Assembly (NCBI RefSeq): GCF_023100905.1
Contig: NZ_CP064686.1
Location: 1,550,001-1,614,000, forward strand
Origin: Bradyrhizobium sp. 4
Lineage (GTDB): Bacteria > Pseudomonadota > Alphaproteobacteria > Rhizobiales > Xanthobacteraceae
Direction: 5' to 3'
DNA: 64,000 bases
How positions within the stretch are numbered: the first letter of the stretch is position 1; each line of letters starts with the position of its first letter. Shown in pieces: positions 37,584-47,018 of this stretch. The translations under genes were made by a program, and so were the position numbers. The notes under the pieces are model-generated. The model was not told the origin of the DNA and ran no database searches. It was given only the letters and a program-made list of their open reading frames with translations.

Positions 37584-37588
37584 TCGTC

Positions 37589-37658
37589 GTAGCTCGGATG
37601 GAGCGCAGCGCAATCCGGGACCACTGCCCTGTATTCCGCTTTGCTCCATGGGGCCTAC
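37589..37658. repeat. Palindromic repeat (Bradyrhizobium type)
   Basis: GTAGCTCGGATGGAGCG faces CGCTTTGCTCCATGGGGCCTAC as imperfect inverted arms around AATCCGGGACC...CCCTGTATT. This resembles dispersed palindromic elements common between Bradyrhizobium genes. Confidence 0.6.
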
Positions 37659-37820
37659 AAGTGCGTAAACCTGTCGCCACGGTCCGTCCCACCGTCGTCT
37701 TCCGACAAATCCCGCCAAATCCGCCCCCGATTTGAACCTCTCCGCGTTTCGCGGCGTCAAATGCCCGGAATTTGCAGTCGGCGCCGCCAATCATGGTGCC
37801 GGAGAGGGGCGAGAAATCAG

Positions 37821-38780
37821 ATGGATGCAACGAAAACGTCGGGCATCTTCATTCACCAATACGCGGGATTGCCACACGGCCAGGCCTTCGAACATTGGCG
37901 CGAGCGGACTTTCGGGGCCTGCGGCCTGGATATCGGGCCGAGCCGGGGCGACAGCATCGATTGCCGGCTCCAGGTCAGCGTGGTCGACAATATCGCGCTT
38001 GCCATTCCCGAAGGCGCCTCCGCGCAATATTCACGCACCCAAAGCCACCTTGCCGACGGCAGCGACGATCTCGTCCTGATCGCGGCGCATGCGGGTCTCG
38101 TCCGCGTCGGGCAGAACGGCCATGCGGTGGAGCTTGCGCCGGCGCAGATGGTGCTCGTCGACATGGGCATCACCGGCACCGTCGGTCACACCGAGGAAGA
38201 TCGCTTCACCACCATCCGCATGCCGCGCCGCGCGCTGCTCGACATCAATCCGCGTGCCGAGGACAAGCTGTCGCAAGTCCTCTCGGACGGCGCGGTCGCC
38301 GAGACGATCTTGCGCTACCACTCCCTTGCCGCCCATCATGCGCCGCATCTCGACGCCGTCGGCCAGCGCCTCACCGCGCAGCACATGGTCGATCTCGTCG
38401 GCCTCCTGCTCGGCACCGACGCCGAGCATGCAAGTCTCGCGCGCGGACGAGGTCATGCGGCGGCCCGTCTCGATCTCATGCGCGCCGACGTGATGGCTGC
38501 GCTTGGCCGCAACGATCTCTGCCTGTCCGAGATTGCCACGCGCTCCGGCCTGAGCCCGCGCCAGGCCCAGCGCCTGTTCGAGCAGGCCGGAACGACCTTC
38601 ACCGAGTTCGTGCTGGAACAGCGCCTGCTGCAGGCGCGCAAGCTGCTCGGCGATCCCCGCGCCAGGACCCGCAAGATCAGCGACATCGCGCATTCGTCGG
38701 GTTTCTCCGATCTGTCCTATTTCAACCGCGCTTTCCGCAAGCGCTTTGCCGCGACGCCGTCGGAACTGCGCGAGGCCTGA
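37821..38780 (+). CDS. AraC-family transcriptional regulator
   Basis: 319 residues. An N-terminal AraC-binding-like domain (about 25-190) is followed by two helix-turn-helix motifs (LCLSEIATRSGLSPRQAQRL; KISDIAHSSGFSDLSYFNRA) ending RKRFAATPSELRE. The inducer is unknown. ATG 37821 follows a GGAGAGG stretch. The next gene encodes a putative NADH dehydrogenase on the same strand and may be its target. Confidence 0.88.
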   Translation: MDATKTSGIFIHQYAGLPHGQAFEHWRERTFGACGLDIGPSRGDSIDCRLQVSVVDNIALAIPEGASAQYSRTQSHLADGSDDLVLIAAHAGLVRVGQNGHAVELAPAQMVLVDMGITGTVGHTEEDRFTTIRMPRRALLDINPRAEDKLSQVLSDGAVAETILRYHSLAAHHAPHLDAVGQRLTAQHMVDLVGLLLGTDAEHASLARGRGHAAARLDLMRADVMAALGRNDLCLSEIATRSGLSPRQAQRLFEQAGTTFTEFVLEQRLLQARKLLGDPRARTRKISDIAHSSGFSDLSYFNRAFRKRFAATPSELREA

Positions 38781-38921
38781 GCGCGCCGAGAATTTGTGCG
38801 GCGCGCCGGTGCCACCGCAGTTGGTCCGCCCGGCCGGATGAGTTATATCTGTCTGCGCGGTCAGACGGCTCGATCGTTCGTCGCTTCCTCGTCGCTCTCT
38901 TGGGAAATGCAGTCAACGGAC

Positions 38922-40142
38922 ATGGCGCGTATCGTCGTGCTCGGCGCCGGGTTTGCAGGTCTGTGGGCGGCCATCGGTGCCGCACGCAAGCGCGAAGAGA
39001 TCGGCGCGTCCGGCGGTGACATCGAGATTCGTGTCATCGATCGCAATCCGTATCACAACATCCGCGTCCGCAATTACGAGGCCGATCTCAGCGAGGTCGC
39101 GCTTCCGCTGCCGCAACTGCTCGATCCGATCGGCGTCAGTCACGGGATCGGCGAGGTCGAAGCCATCGATCCGGCACGGCGCGAGGTTTCGCTGGTCACG
39201 GGTGGCGGCGACGAGACGCTGGCTTATGACCGGCTGGTGCTGGCGCTCGGCAGCGAAGTGATGCGTCCCGACATTCCCGGCCTTGCCGAGCATGCTTTCG
39301 ACGTCGACACTTATGCAGCAGCGCTGCACCTCGAGGATCATCTCACCTCGCTCGGACGCAGCGTGCCCGCACCGGGGCGCTCGACGATCGTCGTGGTCGG
39401 CGCCGGCTTCACCGGCATCGAGGTCGCGGCCGAGATGCCCGACAGGCTGGCGCGCGCCGGCATCACGGGCAGCCGCCGCATTATCCTGGTCGATCCCAAT
39501 CCTGTGGTGGGCGCCACGATCGGCGCGCATGCGCGTCCCGTCATCGAGACGGCGCTGGCCTCGCTCGACGTCGAGACACGGCTTGGCGTCCGCGTCGTCT
39601 CCGTCGAGGCCGCCGGCCTGCGCCTGAGCTCGGGCGAGTTCATTCCGACGCGGACGGTGATCTGGTGTGCGGGGATGCGCGCGAGCCCTTTGGCCGCGAG
39701 CTTCCCGGACGCACGCGATCGCCTTGGACGGCTTCTGGTCGATCCCATGATGCGGGTCGCGGATGTCGGCGGCGTGTTCGCGGCCGGCGACGTCGCCTCG
39801 AGCGTGGTCGACGGCTTGCATCCGACCGTGATGTCCTGCCAGTTCGCGCGTCCCATGGGCCGCTTCGCCGGCCACAATGTGGTCGCCGATCTCGCGGGCC
39901 TGCCGATGCTGCCGCTCCGGATCGACTGGTACGTGACCGTGCTCGATCTCGGCGGCTGGGGCGCACTCTATACGGAAGGGTGGGACCGCGAAGTCCGCGC
40001 CACTGGCGCCGCCGCGAAGGCAACCAAGCAGACCATCAACCGCAGGCGCATCTATCCGCCGCTCTCGGGGCGCAAGGACGAGCTGTTCGCGGCAGCTGCG
40101 CCAACCGTGCAGGCGCCGCCGCCGACTTATGGGGCGCGGTAG
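38922..40142 (+). CDS. FAD-dependent NDH-2-like oxidoreductase
   Basis: 406 residues, pyridine nucleotide-disulfide oxidoreductase fold. FAD motif VVLGAGFAGLWAAIG at the start, NAD motif VVVGAGFTGIEVAAEMP near 160, and the second FAD motif GGVFAAGDVAS near 285. It probably oxidises NAD(P)H at the membrane face like type II NADH dehydrogenase; the electron acceptor is not evident. The start could be ATG 38907. No transmembrane segment is obvious, consistent with peripheral attachment. Confidence 0.8.
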   Translation: MARIVVLGAGFAGLWAAIGAARKREEIGASGGDIEIRVIDRNPYHNIRVRNYEADLSEVALPLPQLLDPIGVSHGIGEVEAIDPARREVSLVTGGGDETLAYDRLVLALGSEVMRPDIPGLAEHAFDVDTYAAALHLEDHLTSLGRSVPAPGRSTIVVVGAGFTGIEVAAEMPDRLARAGITGSRRIILVDPNPVVGATIGAHARPVIETALASLDVETRLGVRVVSVEAAGLRLSSGEFIPTRTVIWCAGMRASPLAASFPDARDRLGRLLVDPMMRVADVGGVFAAGDVASSVVDGLHPTVMSCQFARPMGRFAGHNVVADLAGLPMLPLRIDWYVTVLDLGGWGALYTEGWDREVRATGAAAKATKQTINRRRIYPPLSGRKDELFAAAAPTVQAPPPTYGAR

Positions 40143-40183
40143 TATCGGTGCCCGTTGGGGGGTGACTGCGGTACGTTTTCCTT

Positions 40184-40270
40184 CGTCATTGCGAGCGTAG
40201 CGAAGCAATCCAGAATGTCTCTGCGGAGGGGTTTTGGATTGCTTCATCGCAACAGCTCCTCGCAATGACG
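40184..40270. repeat. Palindromic repeat, CGTCATTGCGAG family
   Basis: CGTCATTGCGAGCGTAGCG and GAAGCAATCCAGA face TTGGATTGCTTC and CTCGCAATGACG as long inverted arms. A second copy lies at 59511-59597. Intergenic, probably a mobile or RNA-forming repeat of the RAYT/REP type. Confidence 0.8.
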
Positions 40271-40316
40271 GAGCTGGACGCGCGTGCGCTCACGATGACG
40301 GCATACCCCGGACATG

Positions 40317-40347
40317 AGAAAGCGCCCGTGGGGGGCGGGCGCTTTCT
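40317..40347. terminator. Hairpin between NDH-like gene and small membrane gene
   Basis: AGAAAGCGCCCG pairs with CGGGCGCTTTCT over 12 bp around a short G-run loop. Flanking A and T make it usable on both strands. Confidence 0.75.
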
Positions 40348-40441
40348 GTAGTCGACTTGGGGTTGGGGTCGTCTACATATCCACGTGGCGACTTTGGGGG
40401 GCTGATAAAGAGCCGCGTGAATTCCTGAAACTCAAATCTCC

Positions 40442-40642
40442 TTAGCGAACGAGGGACACGTTCGCACTGGTGATAGCGATCGGCTTGCCGGCCTTCATGA
40501 CGCGAGCGGTCTGGGTCAGGCCTTCATCTGAACTCGTACGCGCGGTGATCCCGAGACCCGCCACCGCGATGCCGGCAACGAGCGCGACAACCACGATCTT
40601 GAGGTGGGTCGAGCGATCTGCGCTGTAAATCGAGTGGTTCAT
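40442..40642 (-). CDS. Small single-pass membrane protein (66 residues), unknown
   Basis: MNHSIYSADRSTHLKIVVVA begins a short cytoplasmic N-terminus followed by one transmembrane segment (about 15-33) and a polar C-terminal region. AGGAG lies 6 bases before the ATG, supporting a real gene. No family recognised. It stands alone between two repeats/terminators and flhA. Confidence 0.65.
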   Translation of the reverse strand: MNHSIYSADRSTHLKIVVVALVAGIAVAGLGITARTSSDEGLTQTARVMKAGKPIAITSANVSLVR

Positions 40643-40936
40643 GGAAGGCTCCTGCCGCCATCTACCCGAAGTAGTCGCCTGCGTGTTTGGGCAGGTTCAT
40701 GCTTCCGGTGCCCAACAACCTAGTATTGGGAGGATTCGTTCCCAAGAGGCGATCACAAGAGCGTGACAGGACGTGAGAAGCCGCGATCAAAAACGGCTCT
40801 AGATCGTGCAATTTTGCAATTATTTCAAAGCTGTAATGTGTCTGTCAGGCGCCTTCCCGACCGTTGATCGGCAAGGCGCCAAAAGCTTAAAAACCATTTG
40901 CATGTGGCCAAAAAACACACGGCTTCTTAAGGCAAA
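40643..40936. other. Intergenic stretch upstream of the 66-residue gene
   Basis: About 290 bp, locally AT-richer than the surroundings, between the flhA stop and the small membrane gene. No gene or clear terminator; it probably holds the promoter of the small gene. Confidence 0.45.
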
Positions 40937-43078
40937 TCAGATGCTTCCGACCGTTTTCAGTCTCGCCCTGGGGTGGATTTCAGCCTGCGACAGCACGGTC
41001 GTCTGGGCCCGGAACCGCTCGACCAGGGAACGCACGAAGGGACGAATTGCCGCAGAGGTGACCAGCACCGGGGCCTCGCCTTCGCGGGCGGCGCGCTCGA
41101 AGGCCTCGCGCACGCCGGTCATGAACTCCGACAGCTTCGAGGGCTGCATCGCGAGGCTTCGCTCCTCGCCCTGGCCGATAATGGATTCGGCGAAGGCTTG
41201 TTCCCACCGCGCCGACAGCGCGATCAGCGGCAGATACCCGCTGTAAGAGGTGTTCTGCGCACAGATCTGCCGTGCCAGGCGGGCGCGGACGTGCTCGACC
41301 ATGGTAGCCGGATTGCGCGAGAAGGCGAGCGAGTCGGCGATGCCTTCGAGGATGGTCGAGAGGTCGCGGATCGAGATGCGCTCGGCGAGCAGCAGCTGCA
41401 GCACACGCTGGATGCCGGAGACGGTGACCTGTCCCGGCACGATGTCCTTGACCAGCTCGCCTTGCTCCTTCGGCAGCTCCTTGAGCAGCTTCTGCACCTC
41501 GCCATAGGAGAGCAGGTCCGACATGTTGGCCTTGAGCAGCTCGGTGAGGTGGGTCGAGAGCACGGTCGCGGCGTCGACGACGGTATAGCCCTTGAGCGAG
41601 GCCTCCTCCTTGAGGCTGGCATCGACCCAGGTCGCGGGCAGGCCGAAGGTCGGCTCGGTGGTGTGGATGCCGGGCACCTGCACCTGGCTGCCGCCGGGGT
41701 CCATGACCATGAACTGGCTCGGCCAGATCTTGCCGGTGCCGGCGTCGACCTCCTTGATCTTGATGATGTAGGTGTTGGCTTCGAGCTGGACGTTGTCGAG
41801 GATGCGCACGGCGGGCATCACGAAACCCATCTCGATCGCGAGCGAGCGGCGCAGCGCCTTGATCTGCTCGGTGAGGCGATCGGTGCCGTCGGGACCGTTG
41901 ACCAGCGGCAGCAAGGCATAGCCGAGCTCGATCTTGAGGTCGTCGATCTTCAACGCCGCGGAGATCGGCTCCTCCGCCGCAGCGGAGCCGGCTGCACCCG
42001 GCGTTCCCGGCGCAGGTGCGGTCTTCGCAACTTCCTCAGCCCTGGCATTTGCCCGGTTGCGGTTGCGGGCGTGCCAGGCGAGCGCACCGGCGCCGGAGCC
42101 GAGCGCCAGGAAGGGGAGGGTCGGGATGCCCGGCAGGGCCGCCAGCACCAGCATGACCGCCGCGGACATCGCCAGCGCCTGCGGATATCCGGAGAACTGC
42201 TTCATCAGCGCCTTGTCGGCGGCGCCGGACACGCCGGCCTTGGAGACGAGCAGGCCGGCCGCGGTCGAAACGATCAGCGCCGGCACCTGGGTCACGAGGC
42301 CGTCACCCACGGTCAGCAGCGTGTAGCTGCGGCCGGCGTCGGCAAAGGACAGGCCCTGCTGCGCCACGCCGATGATCATGCCGCCGACGACGTTGATGAA
42401 GACGATCAGGAGGCCGGCGATGGCGTCGCCGCGGACGAATTTGGAGGCACCGTCCATGGCGCCGAAGAAGCCGCTCTCGTCCTCCAAATCCTTGCGCCGC
42501 TGCTTGGCCACGGCCTCGTCGATCAGGCCGGCGGAGAGGTCGGCGTCGATCGCCATCTGCTTGCCGGGCATGGCGTCGAGGTGGAAGCGCGCCGCGACTT
42601 CGGCGATGCGGCCCGAACCCTTGGTGATGACGACGAAGTTGACGATGATCAGGATGGCGAAAACGATGATGCCGATGACGAAATTGCCGCCCATCACGAA
42701 GCTGCCGAAGGCCTCGATGACGTGACCGGCGGCATCCGTGCCCTCGTGCCCGTGCGACAGGATCAGCCGGGTCGAGGCCATGTTCAGCGACAGCCGCAGC
42801 ATGGTCGAAATCAGCAGGACGGTCGGGAAAGCGGAGAATTCCAGCGGCGCCTGGATGAACAGCGACGTCATCAGGATCAGGATCGAGAGCGTGATCGAAA
42901 TCGCCAGGAACAGGTCCAGCACGATCGCAGGCAGCGGAAGGATCAGCACCACCAGGATGGTGAGGACGCCGAGCGCCAGCGCGATATCGCCGCGCTTGAG
43001 GATGTTGCCGATCTCGGCGAGGGTGGGGAAACCGGCGTTTGTGCCGCCTACGCCCTGTCCCGCGGTGACGTCGACCAT
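40937..43078 (-). CDS. flhA: Flagellar export gate protein FlhA
   Basis: 713 residues. Eight hydrophobic segments lie in the first about 330 residues, and the FHIPEP-type signature region includes MLRLSLNMASTRLILSHGHE and DAMPGKQMAIDADLSAGLID. A soluble C-terminal domain (about 370-713) binds chaperone-substrate complexes. ATG 43078 has GGAGGGG about 9 bases upstream and was preferred over the extension to 43180. Flagellar rather than symbiotic T3SS (RhcV) by context and length. Confidence 0.95.
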   Translation of the reverse strand: MVDVTAGQGVGGTNAGFPTLAEIGNILKRGDIALALGVLTILVVLILPLPAIVLDLFLAISITLSILILMTSLFIQAPLEFSAFPTVLLISTMLRLSLNMASTRLILSHGHEGTDAAGHVIEAFGSFVMGGNFVIGIIVFAILIIVNFVVITKGSGRIAEVAARFHLDAMPGKQMAIDADLSAGLIDEAVAKQRRKDLEDESGFFGAMDGASKFVRGDAIAGLLIVFINVVGGMIIGVAQQGLSFADAGRSYTLLTVGDGLVTQVPALIVSTAAGLLVSKAGVSGAADKALMKQFSGYPQALAMSAAVMLVLAALPGIPTLPFLALGSGAGALAWHARNRNRANARAEEVAKTAPAPGTPGAAGSAAAEEPISAALKIDDLKIELGYALLPLVNGPDGTDRLTEQIKALRRSLAIEMGFVMPAVRILDNVQLEANTYIIKIKEVDAGTGKIWPSQFMVMDPGGSQVQVPGIHTTEPTFGLPATWVDASLKEEASLKGYTVVDAATVLSTHLTELLKANMSDLLSYGEVQKLLKELPKEQGELVKDIVPGQVTVSGIQRVLQLLLAERISIRDLSTILEGIADSLAFSRNPATMVEHVRARLARQICAQNTSYSGYLPLIALSARWEQAFAESIIGQGEERSLAMQPSKLSEFMTGVREAFERAAREGEAPVLVTSAAIRPFVRSLVERFRAQTTVLSQAEIHPRARLKTVGSI

Positions 43079-43248
43079 GGTAGCTGCCCCTCCGCGCGAC
43101 TGCCGTCCGCGCGCCCCAAATGTCTGCGCGGCGGCCGAAGGGCCGCCGTTCCGAAAGTGAGGCACCGCACTGGCGTCCACAGGGCAATCCCCGTTCTACG
43201 CGGCTGACGACACTCGACTCCACTGGGCAATTCTTGCCGGGTGTATGG

Positions 43249-43263
43249 TTAGCAAACGGTTAA
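43249..43263 (-). promoter_or_regulatory. CtrA-box-like site upstream of flhA
   Basis: TTAGCAAACGGTTAA is TTAG-N7-TTAA, one base from the CtrA consensus, about 170 bp upstream of the flhA start. The motif is nearly symmetric, so strand is assigned by the downstream gene. Inference only. Confidence 0.45.
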
Positions 43264-43321
43264 TAAAGGCTGCGGCATGGGGGCTGACCGGGGTATTTCG
43301 GCCATCTGGCAGGCAAGCAGT

Positions 43322-43380
43322 CGTCATGCCCGGCTTGTCTCGCCGAAGGCGTGGATGGCCGGGACGAGCCCGGCCATGAC
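43322..43380. repeat. Palindromic repeat, GTCATGCCCGG family
   Basis: CGTCATGCCCGGCTTGTC faces GGGACGAGCCCGGCCATGAC as inverted arms. This kind of intergenic palindrome is common in Bradyrhizobium. Confidence 0.65.
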
Positions 43381-43426
43381 TTGTGGAAGCGTCTGGGGCC
43401 GAAATCGGCGGACGGAGCAAGTAGCC

Positions 43427-43729
43427 CTACTTCGCCTTCTCCATCCGGGTCACCGTATAGCCCGAAGTCGCCTCCTCGGCTTCGAAGGTCACCTTGTCGC
43501 CGACCTTCACCTGCTTGAGCACGGCCGGGTCCTTGACGCGGTAGACCATGGTCATGGGTTCATCCATGCCGAGGTTCTTCGCGGCCCCGTGCTTGAGCGT
43601 GATCTTGCCGGCGCCCTCGTCGATCTTCTTGACCTCGCCGCTGATGGCGGCGCCCTGGGCTGCCAGGGCACCTGTGGCAAGGCCGACGGCCAGCGACAGT
43701 GCGGCGGCGATGCGGATGATGCGATTCAT
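43427..43729 (-). CDS. CusF-like periplasmic copper-binding protein
   Basis: 100 residues with a signal peptide (1-23, cleavage after ALA) and a CusF/CopK-type OB domain: GEVKKIDEGAGKITLKHGAA then MDEPMTMVYRVKDPAVLKQV. The His of KHG and the Met pair of PMTM match the CusF copper ligands; the Trp of E. coli CusF is not conserved. It would bind Cu(I)/Ag(I) in the periplasm. Last gene of the copper operon. Confidence 0.87.
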   Translation of the reverse strand: MNRIIRIAAALSLAVGLATGALAAQGAAISGEVKKIDEGAGKITLKHGAAKNLGMDEPMTMVYRVKDPAVLKQVKVGDKVTFEAEEATSGYTVTRMEKAK

Positions 43730-43745
43730 GGTGACCTCCCTTGCG

Positions 43746-44201
43746 TTATTTCACGGTGACGTGGCCGACCATGCCGTAGTCGCGGTGGTCGGGTATCAGG
43801 CAGGAAAATTCGAACGTGCCGGCCTTGCTGAACTTCCAGAGGATCTCGGCTGTCTTGCTCGGTGCGAGCCTGACACCGTTGGGATCGTCGTGCTCCATGT
43901 GCGGATGCTTCTTCATCTCCACCGCATGCGCGAGATTCTCTTTGGTGGTGGCGAGCAGGAATTCATGGTCCTCCTTGCCGACGTTGCGCAGCACGAAGCG
44001 GATCTGCTCGCCGCGTTTGACCTCGATCCTGGCGGGGGCATAGTCCATCTCGTTCAGCAGGATCTCGATCGTGCGCGCGGGCTTCTTGGGATCGCCGGGC
44101 TCGCCGGCCGAAAAGGTGCCGTGCCCGTGCTGGTCGTGGGCAAAGGCCGGCGCGGTGGAAAGCGCGGCCAGCGCGAGACCGAGCTTGATCGTCGTCTTCA
44201 T
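43746..44201 (-). CDS. Periplasmic cupredoxin-domain copper protein
   Basis: 151 residues from ATG 44201 (GGAG 6 bases upstream). Signal peptide (1-21, ending AFA), a His-rich start HDQHGHGTF, and a cupredoxin fold with DHEFLLATT and the C-terminal FEFSCLIPDHRDYGMVGHVTV (Cys, His and Met of a type 1 copper site). Also rich in His/Met in the middle (AVEMKKHPHMEHDD). Probably carries copper between CusF-like and oxidase proteins. Confidence 0.87.
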   Translation of the reverse strand: MKTTIKLGLALAALSTAPAFAHDQHGHGTFSAGEPGDPKKPARTIEILLNEMDYAPARIEVKRGEQIRFVLRNVGKEDHEFLLATTKENLAHAVEMKKHPHMEHDDPNGVRLAPSKTAEILWKFSKAGTFEFSCLIPDHRDYGMVGHVTVK

Positions 44202-44236
44202 TGGTGTCTCCAGTTGGTGGTGGTTCATCGAAACGC

Positions 44237-45574
44237 TCACATCTTCATGTTCTTCATCGGCGGTCCGCCTGGTTGTTGCCGCACGGGCTCCGGGGCCGGC
44301 GGCGTGACTTCGTAGGCGACGGTGCCTTGCGGGAATTGGTAGGGGCCCGGATCGCGATAATCGTCGCGCGCGAGGCCCTCGCGGATTTTCATCACGGTGA
44401 ACATGCCGCCCATCTCGATCGGGCCGAACTGACCGGTGCCGGTCATCATCGGCAGCGTGTTGTCGGGCGCGGGCATCTCCATGTTGCCCATCGCCATGCC
44501 GGTCGAGCCCATCGCCATGCCGTCAGGCGCGAGCTTGCCGACGGCCTTGGCGAGATCCTTGCGCGACACCCCGATCATGTTGCGCATGTCGTGTCCCATC
44601 GCATTCATGGTGTGATGCGACTTGTGGCAGTGAAACGCCCAGTCGCCGGGGTTGTCGGCGAGCACGTCGAACACTCTGACAGCGCCGACCGGTACGTCCG
44701 TCGTCGTCTCCGGATATTGCGCGCTCTCCGGAATCCAGCCGCCGTCGGTGCAGGTCACCGCAAAGCTGTGGCCGTGCAAATGGATCGGATGGTTGGTCAT
44801 GCTGAGATTGCCGATGCGCACGCGCACCTTGTCGCCGAGCCTGACCGGCAGCGGATCGATGCCGGGAAACACCCGCGCATTCCAGGTCCACATGTTGAAG
44901 TCAGTCATCTCGTTGACGCGCGGCAGATAAGTGCCGGGATCGACGCGATAGGTGCTCATGACGAAGACGAAGTCGCGGTCGACCGGGCGAAAGCTCGGGT
45001 CGCGCGGATGCACGACGACCATGCCCATCATGCCCATCGCCATCTGCACCATCTCGTCGGAATGCGGGTGGTACATGAAGGTCCCGCTCTTCCTCATCTC
45101 GAACTCGTAGACGAAGGTTTTCCCCGGCTGGATGTGCGGCTGCGTCAATCCGCCGACACCGTCCATGCCGCTGGGAATGATCATGCCGTGCCAGTGCACG
45201 GTGGTGTATTCGGGCAGTCTGTTGGTCACGAAGATGCGGACCTTGTCGCCCTCGACGGCCTCGATCGTCGGGCCCGGCGACTGGCCGTTATAGCCCCACA
45301 GATTCACCTTCATGCCCTCGGCGAATTCGCGCACCACGGGCTCGGCGACGAGATGAAATTCCTTCCAGTCGCCGTTCATCCGGAACGGCAGCGACCAGCC
45401 GTTCAGCGTGACGACGGGGCGATAGTCCGGCCCACTGATCGGGTGCAGTGGCGGCTGCATCACCACCTTGTCCATGTGCGGGGCTTCCGGAATGGAGGCG
45501 GCCTGTGTGCGGCCGCTGACGACGGATGCGCCGGCGAGCGCGGCGCTACCCAAAAATCCTCGGCGAGAAAACAT
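44237..45574 (-). CDS. Multicopper oxidase (CopA/CueO type)
   Basis: 445 residues from ATG 45574 (GGAGG 5 bases upstream). The N-terminus SRRGFLGSAALAGASVV is a Tat signal. Four copper-binding segments are present: HWHGMIIPSGMDG, YHPHSDEM, HPIHLHGHSF and HCHKSHHTMNAMGHDM. A Met-rich stretch (MAMGSTGMAMGNMEM) near residue 360-380 suggests Cu(I) binding or cuprous oxidase activity in the periplasm. Confidence 0.9.
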   Translation of the reverse strand: MFSRRGFLGSAALAGASVVSGRTQAASIPEAPHMDKVVMQPPLHPISGPDYRPVVTLNGWSLPFRMNGDWKEFHLVAEPVVREFAEGMKVNLWGYNGQSPGPTIEAVEGDKVRIFVTNRLPEYTTVHWHGMIIPSGMDGVGGLTQPHIQPGKTFVYEFEMRKSGTFMYHPHSDEMVQMAMGMMGMVVVHPRDPSFRPVDRDFVFVMSTYRVDPGTYLPRVNEMTDFNMWTWNARVFPGIDPLPVRLGDKVRVRIGNLSMTNHPIHLHGHSFAVTCTDGGWIPESAQYPETTTDVPVGAVRVFDVLADNPGDWAFHCHKSHHTMNAMGHDMRNMIGVSRKDLAKAVGKLAPDGMAMGSTGMAMGNMEMPAPDNTLPMMTGTGQFGPIEMGGMFTVMKIREGLARDDYRDPGPYQFPQGTVAYEVTPPAPEPVRQQPGGPPMKNMKM

Positions 45575-45587
45575 GTTGGCCTCCATG

Positions 45588-47009
45588 TCAGTGACCGCCA
45601 TCGGCAGGCGCTGCCGCGGCGAGAGTGGTTGAATTGTCGCCGTCAGCGGGCGCGCCGCCGCCGTTCACGGCGGTCTGCAAGTCGGATTGGGCAAGGAAAA
45701 ATCTTTGCCTGGCATCGATTGCGCCGCGCAGCGACGCGAGCCGCTGTCGCGCCTCGGTGAGCAGCGCGAAAATGTCGACCTGCATGCTGGAGAAGCGGAG
45801 CTGCATCTCCTCGGTGATGATCTTTCGCAAGGGGATGATCTCGCGCTGATAGTGGCTGGCGATGTCGTAGCCGGAGCGATAGACCCGATAAGCATCGCGC
45901 GCTTCGGAGCGTACATTCACGGCGCGTTCGGTCAGCCGGTTGAAGGCGAAATTGTAGGTCTCCGCCGCTTGCCGCACCCGCACCTCGCCGCCGTCGAAGA
46001 TGGGGATCTGAAACTGCACGTCGAAGCCGCGCTCGCGGAACGGCGCGCCTTCCGGATCCCGGGTGCGGCGGGAGATGCCGGCGAGATCGAGCAGTGTCAC
46101 GAAGCGCGTCGCCTCGGTGAGGTTCAGCGACTTCGCCAGCGCCGTCAGCTCGAGCCGCGCGATCTGCAGGTCGATGCGATGGGCGACCGCGTCGGCTTCA
46201 ATCGACGGCAAAGCCTGCGGCCGGCGCGGCAGCGGCGGCAGTTGATTGGGCAGCCGGAAGTCGAGGCCGCCGTCCCACAGCCCCATCAGGCGCGCCAGCT
46301 TTTCGCGCGCGCTCGTCGCCGTCTGTCGCGCGGTGGCGAGGTCGGCGGTGGTTTCGGCGTAAAACACCTGTTCACGGGCCTGATCGAGCCTGTTGATCGA
46401 GCCGGTTTCGCCGAGCTTGACCGCGAGCTGTGCGGTCGATTCCGCCGTCGCCTTCGCATCCGTCAGCAACGCCACCGTCTCGTTGCCGCCAACGGCGCGC
46501 CAATAGACGCGGCGGACATCGGCGGCAAGCCGCAACGTCGCGAGGCTAGCTCGCAATTGCGCCTGGCGGAAACGGTCGCGGGCGATCTCCGAGCGGAACG
46601 GCAGGCTGGCGAGCGCGAGGATGTCGCCGACAATTTGACGTTCGATTTCGCTGGCGCCATTGCCCGAGATCCGCGAGACCGAGAACACGGGGTTGGGCGG
46701 CAGGCTCTGCTCGACGAGATCGGTCTCGGCCAGCGCGAGCTCGTTATAGGCGGCTTGAAGCCCCTTGTTGTTGAGCAGTGCGATCTGCACGGCGGTCTCG
46801 ACGCTGAGTGTTCGCGACAGCAACTGGCGAGCGCGCGCGTCGACCGCGCCGGCTCCCTCGGCCGTCCGCACGAAGGCGACATCCTTTTTGATGGTCTGGC
46901 TCGTCAGCTCCGAGACGGCATTCATGCCGCTGTCGGGCGAGAAGGCCGCACAGCCCGACAAGCCGAGCGAGGCAAGAACGAGCAGGCTTGGCGCGAGACG
47001 GTGTGTCAT
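45588..47009 (-). CDS. TolC-family outer-membrane lipoprotein (CusC-like)
   Basis: 473 residues with a lipoprotein signal (LVLASLGLSGC, Cys20) and two OEP repeats of long helices (about 75-260 and 290-450). It would form a trimeric outer-membrane efflux channel. No RND pump or membrane-fusion gene is adjacent, so its inner-membrane partner must lie elsewhere or it has another role in the copper operon. The multicopper oxidase gene follows 13 bp downstream. Confidence 0.88.
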   Translation of the reverse strand: MTHRLAPSLLVLASLGLSGCAAFSPDSGMNAVSELTSQTIKKDVAFVRTAEGAGAVDARARQLLSRTLSVETAVQIALLNNKGLQAAYNELALAETDLVEQSLPPNPVFSVSRISGNGASEIERQIVGDILALASLPFRSEIARDRFRQAQLRASLATLRLAADVRRVYWRAVGGNETVALLTDAKATAESTAQLAVKLGETGSINRLDQAREQVFYAETTADLATARQTATSAREKLARLMGLWDGGLDFRLPNQLPPLPRRPQALPSIEADAVAHRIDLQIARLELTALAKSLNLTEATRFVTLLDLAGISRRTRDPEGAPFRERGFDVQFQIPIFDGGEVRVRQAAETYNFAFNRLTERAVNVRSEARDAYRVYRSGYDIASHYQREIIPLRKIITEEMQLRFSSMQVDIFALLTEARQRLASLRGAIDARQRFFLAQSDLQTAVNGGGAPADGDNSTTLAAAAPADGGH

Positions 47010-47018
47010 GGCGCGCTC

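Larger units (their letters stand above)
43079..43426. other. flhA upstream region
   Basis: Contains the flhA leader, a CtrA-like site at 43249-43263 and a palindromic repeat at 43322-43380. No gene. Confidence 0.5.

Noticed and set aside
40973..43207. A 744-codon plus-strand frame opposite flhA
   Set aside because: Low-complexity Gly/Arg/Asp-rich product with no motif; the sense strand encodes a full FlhA.
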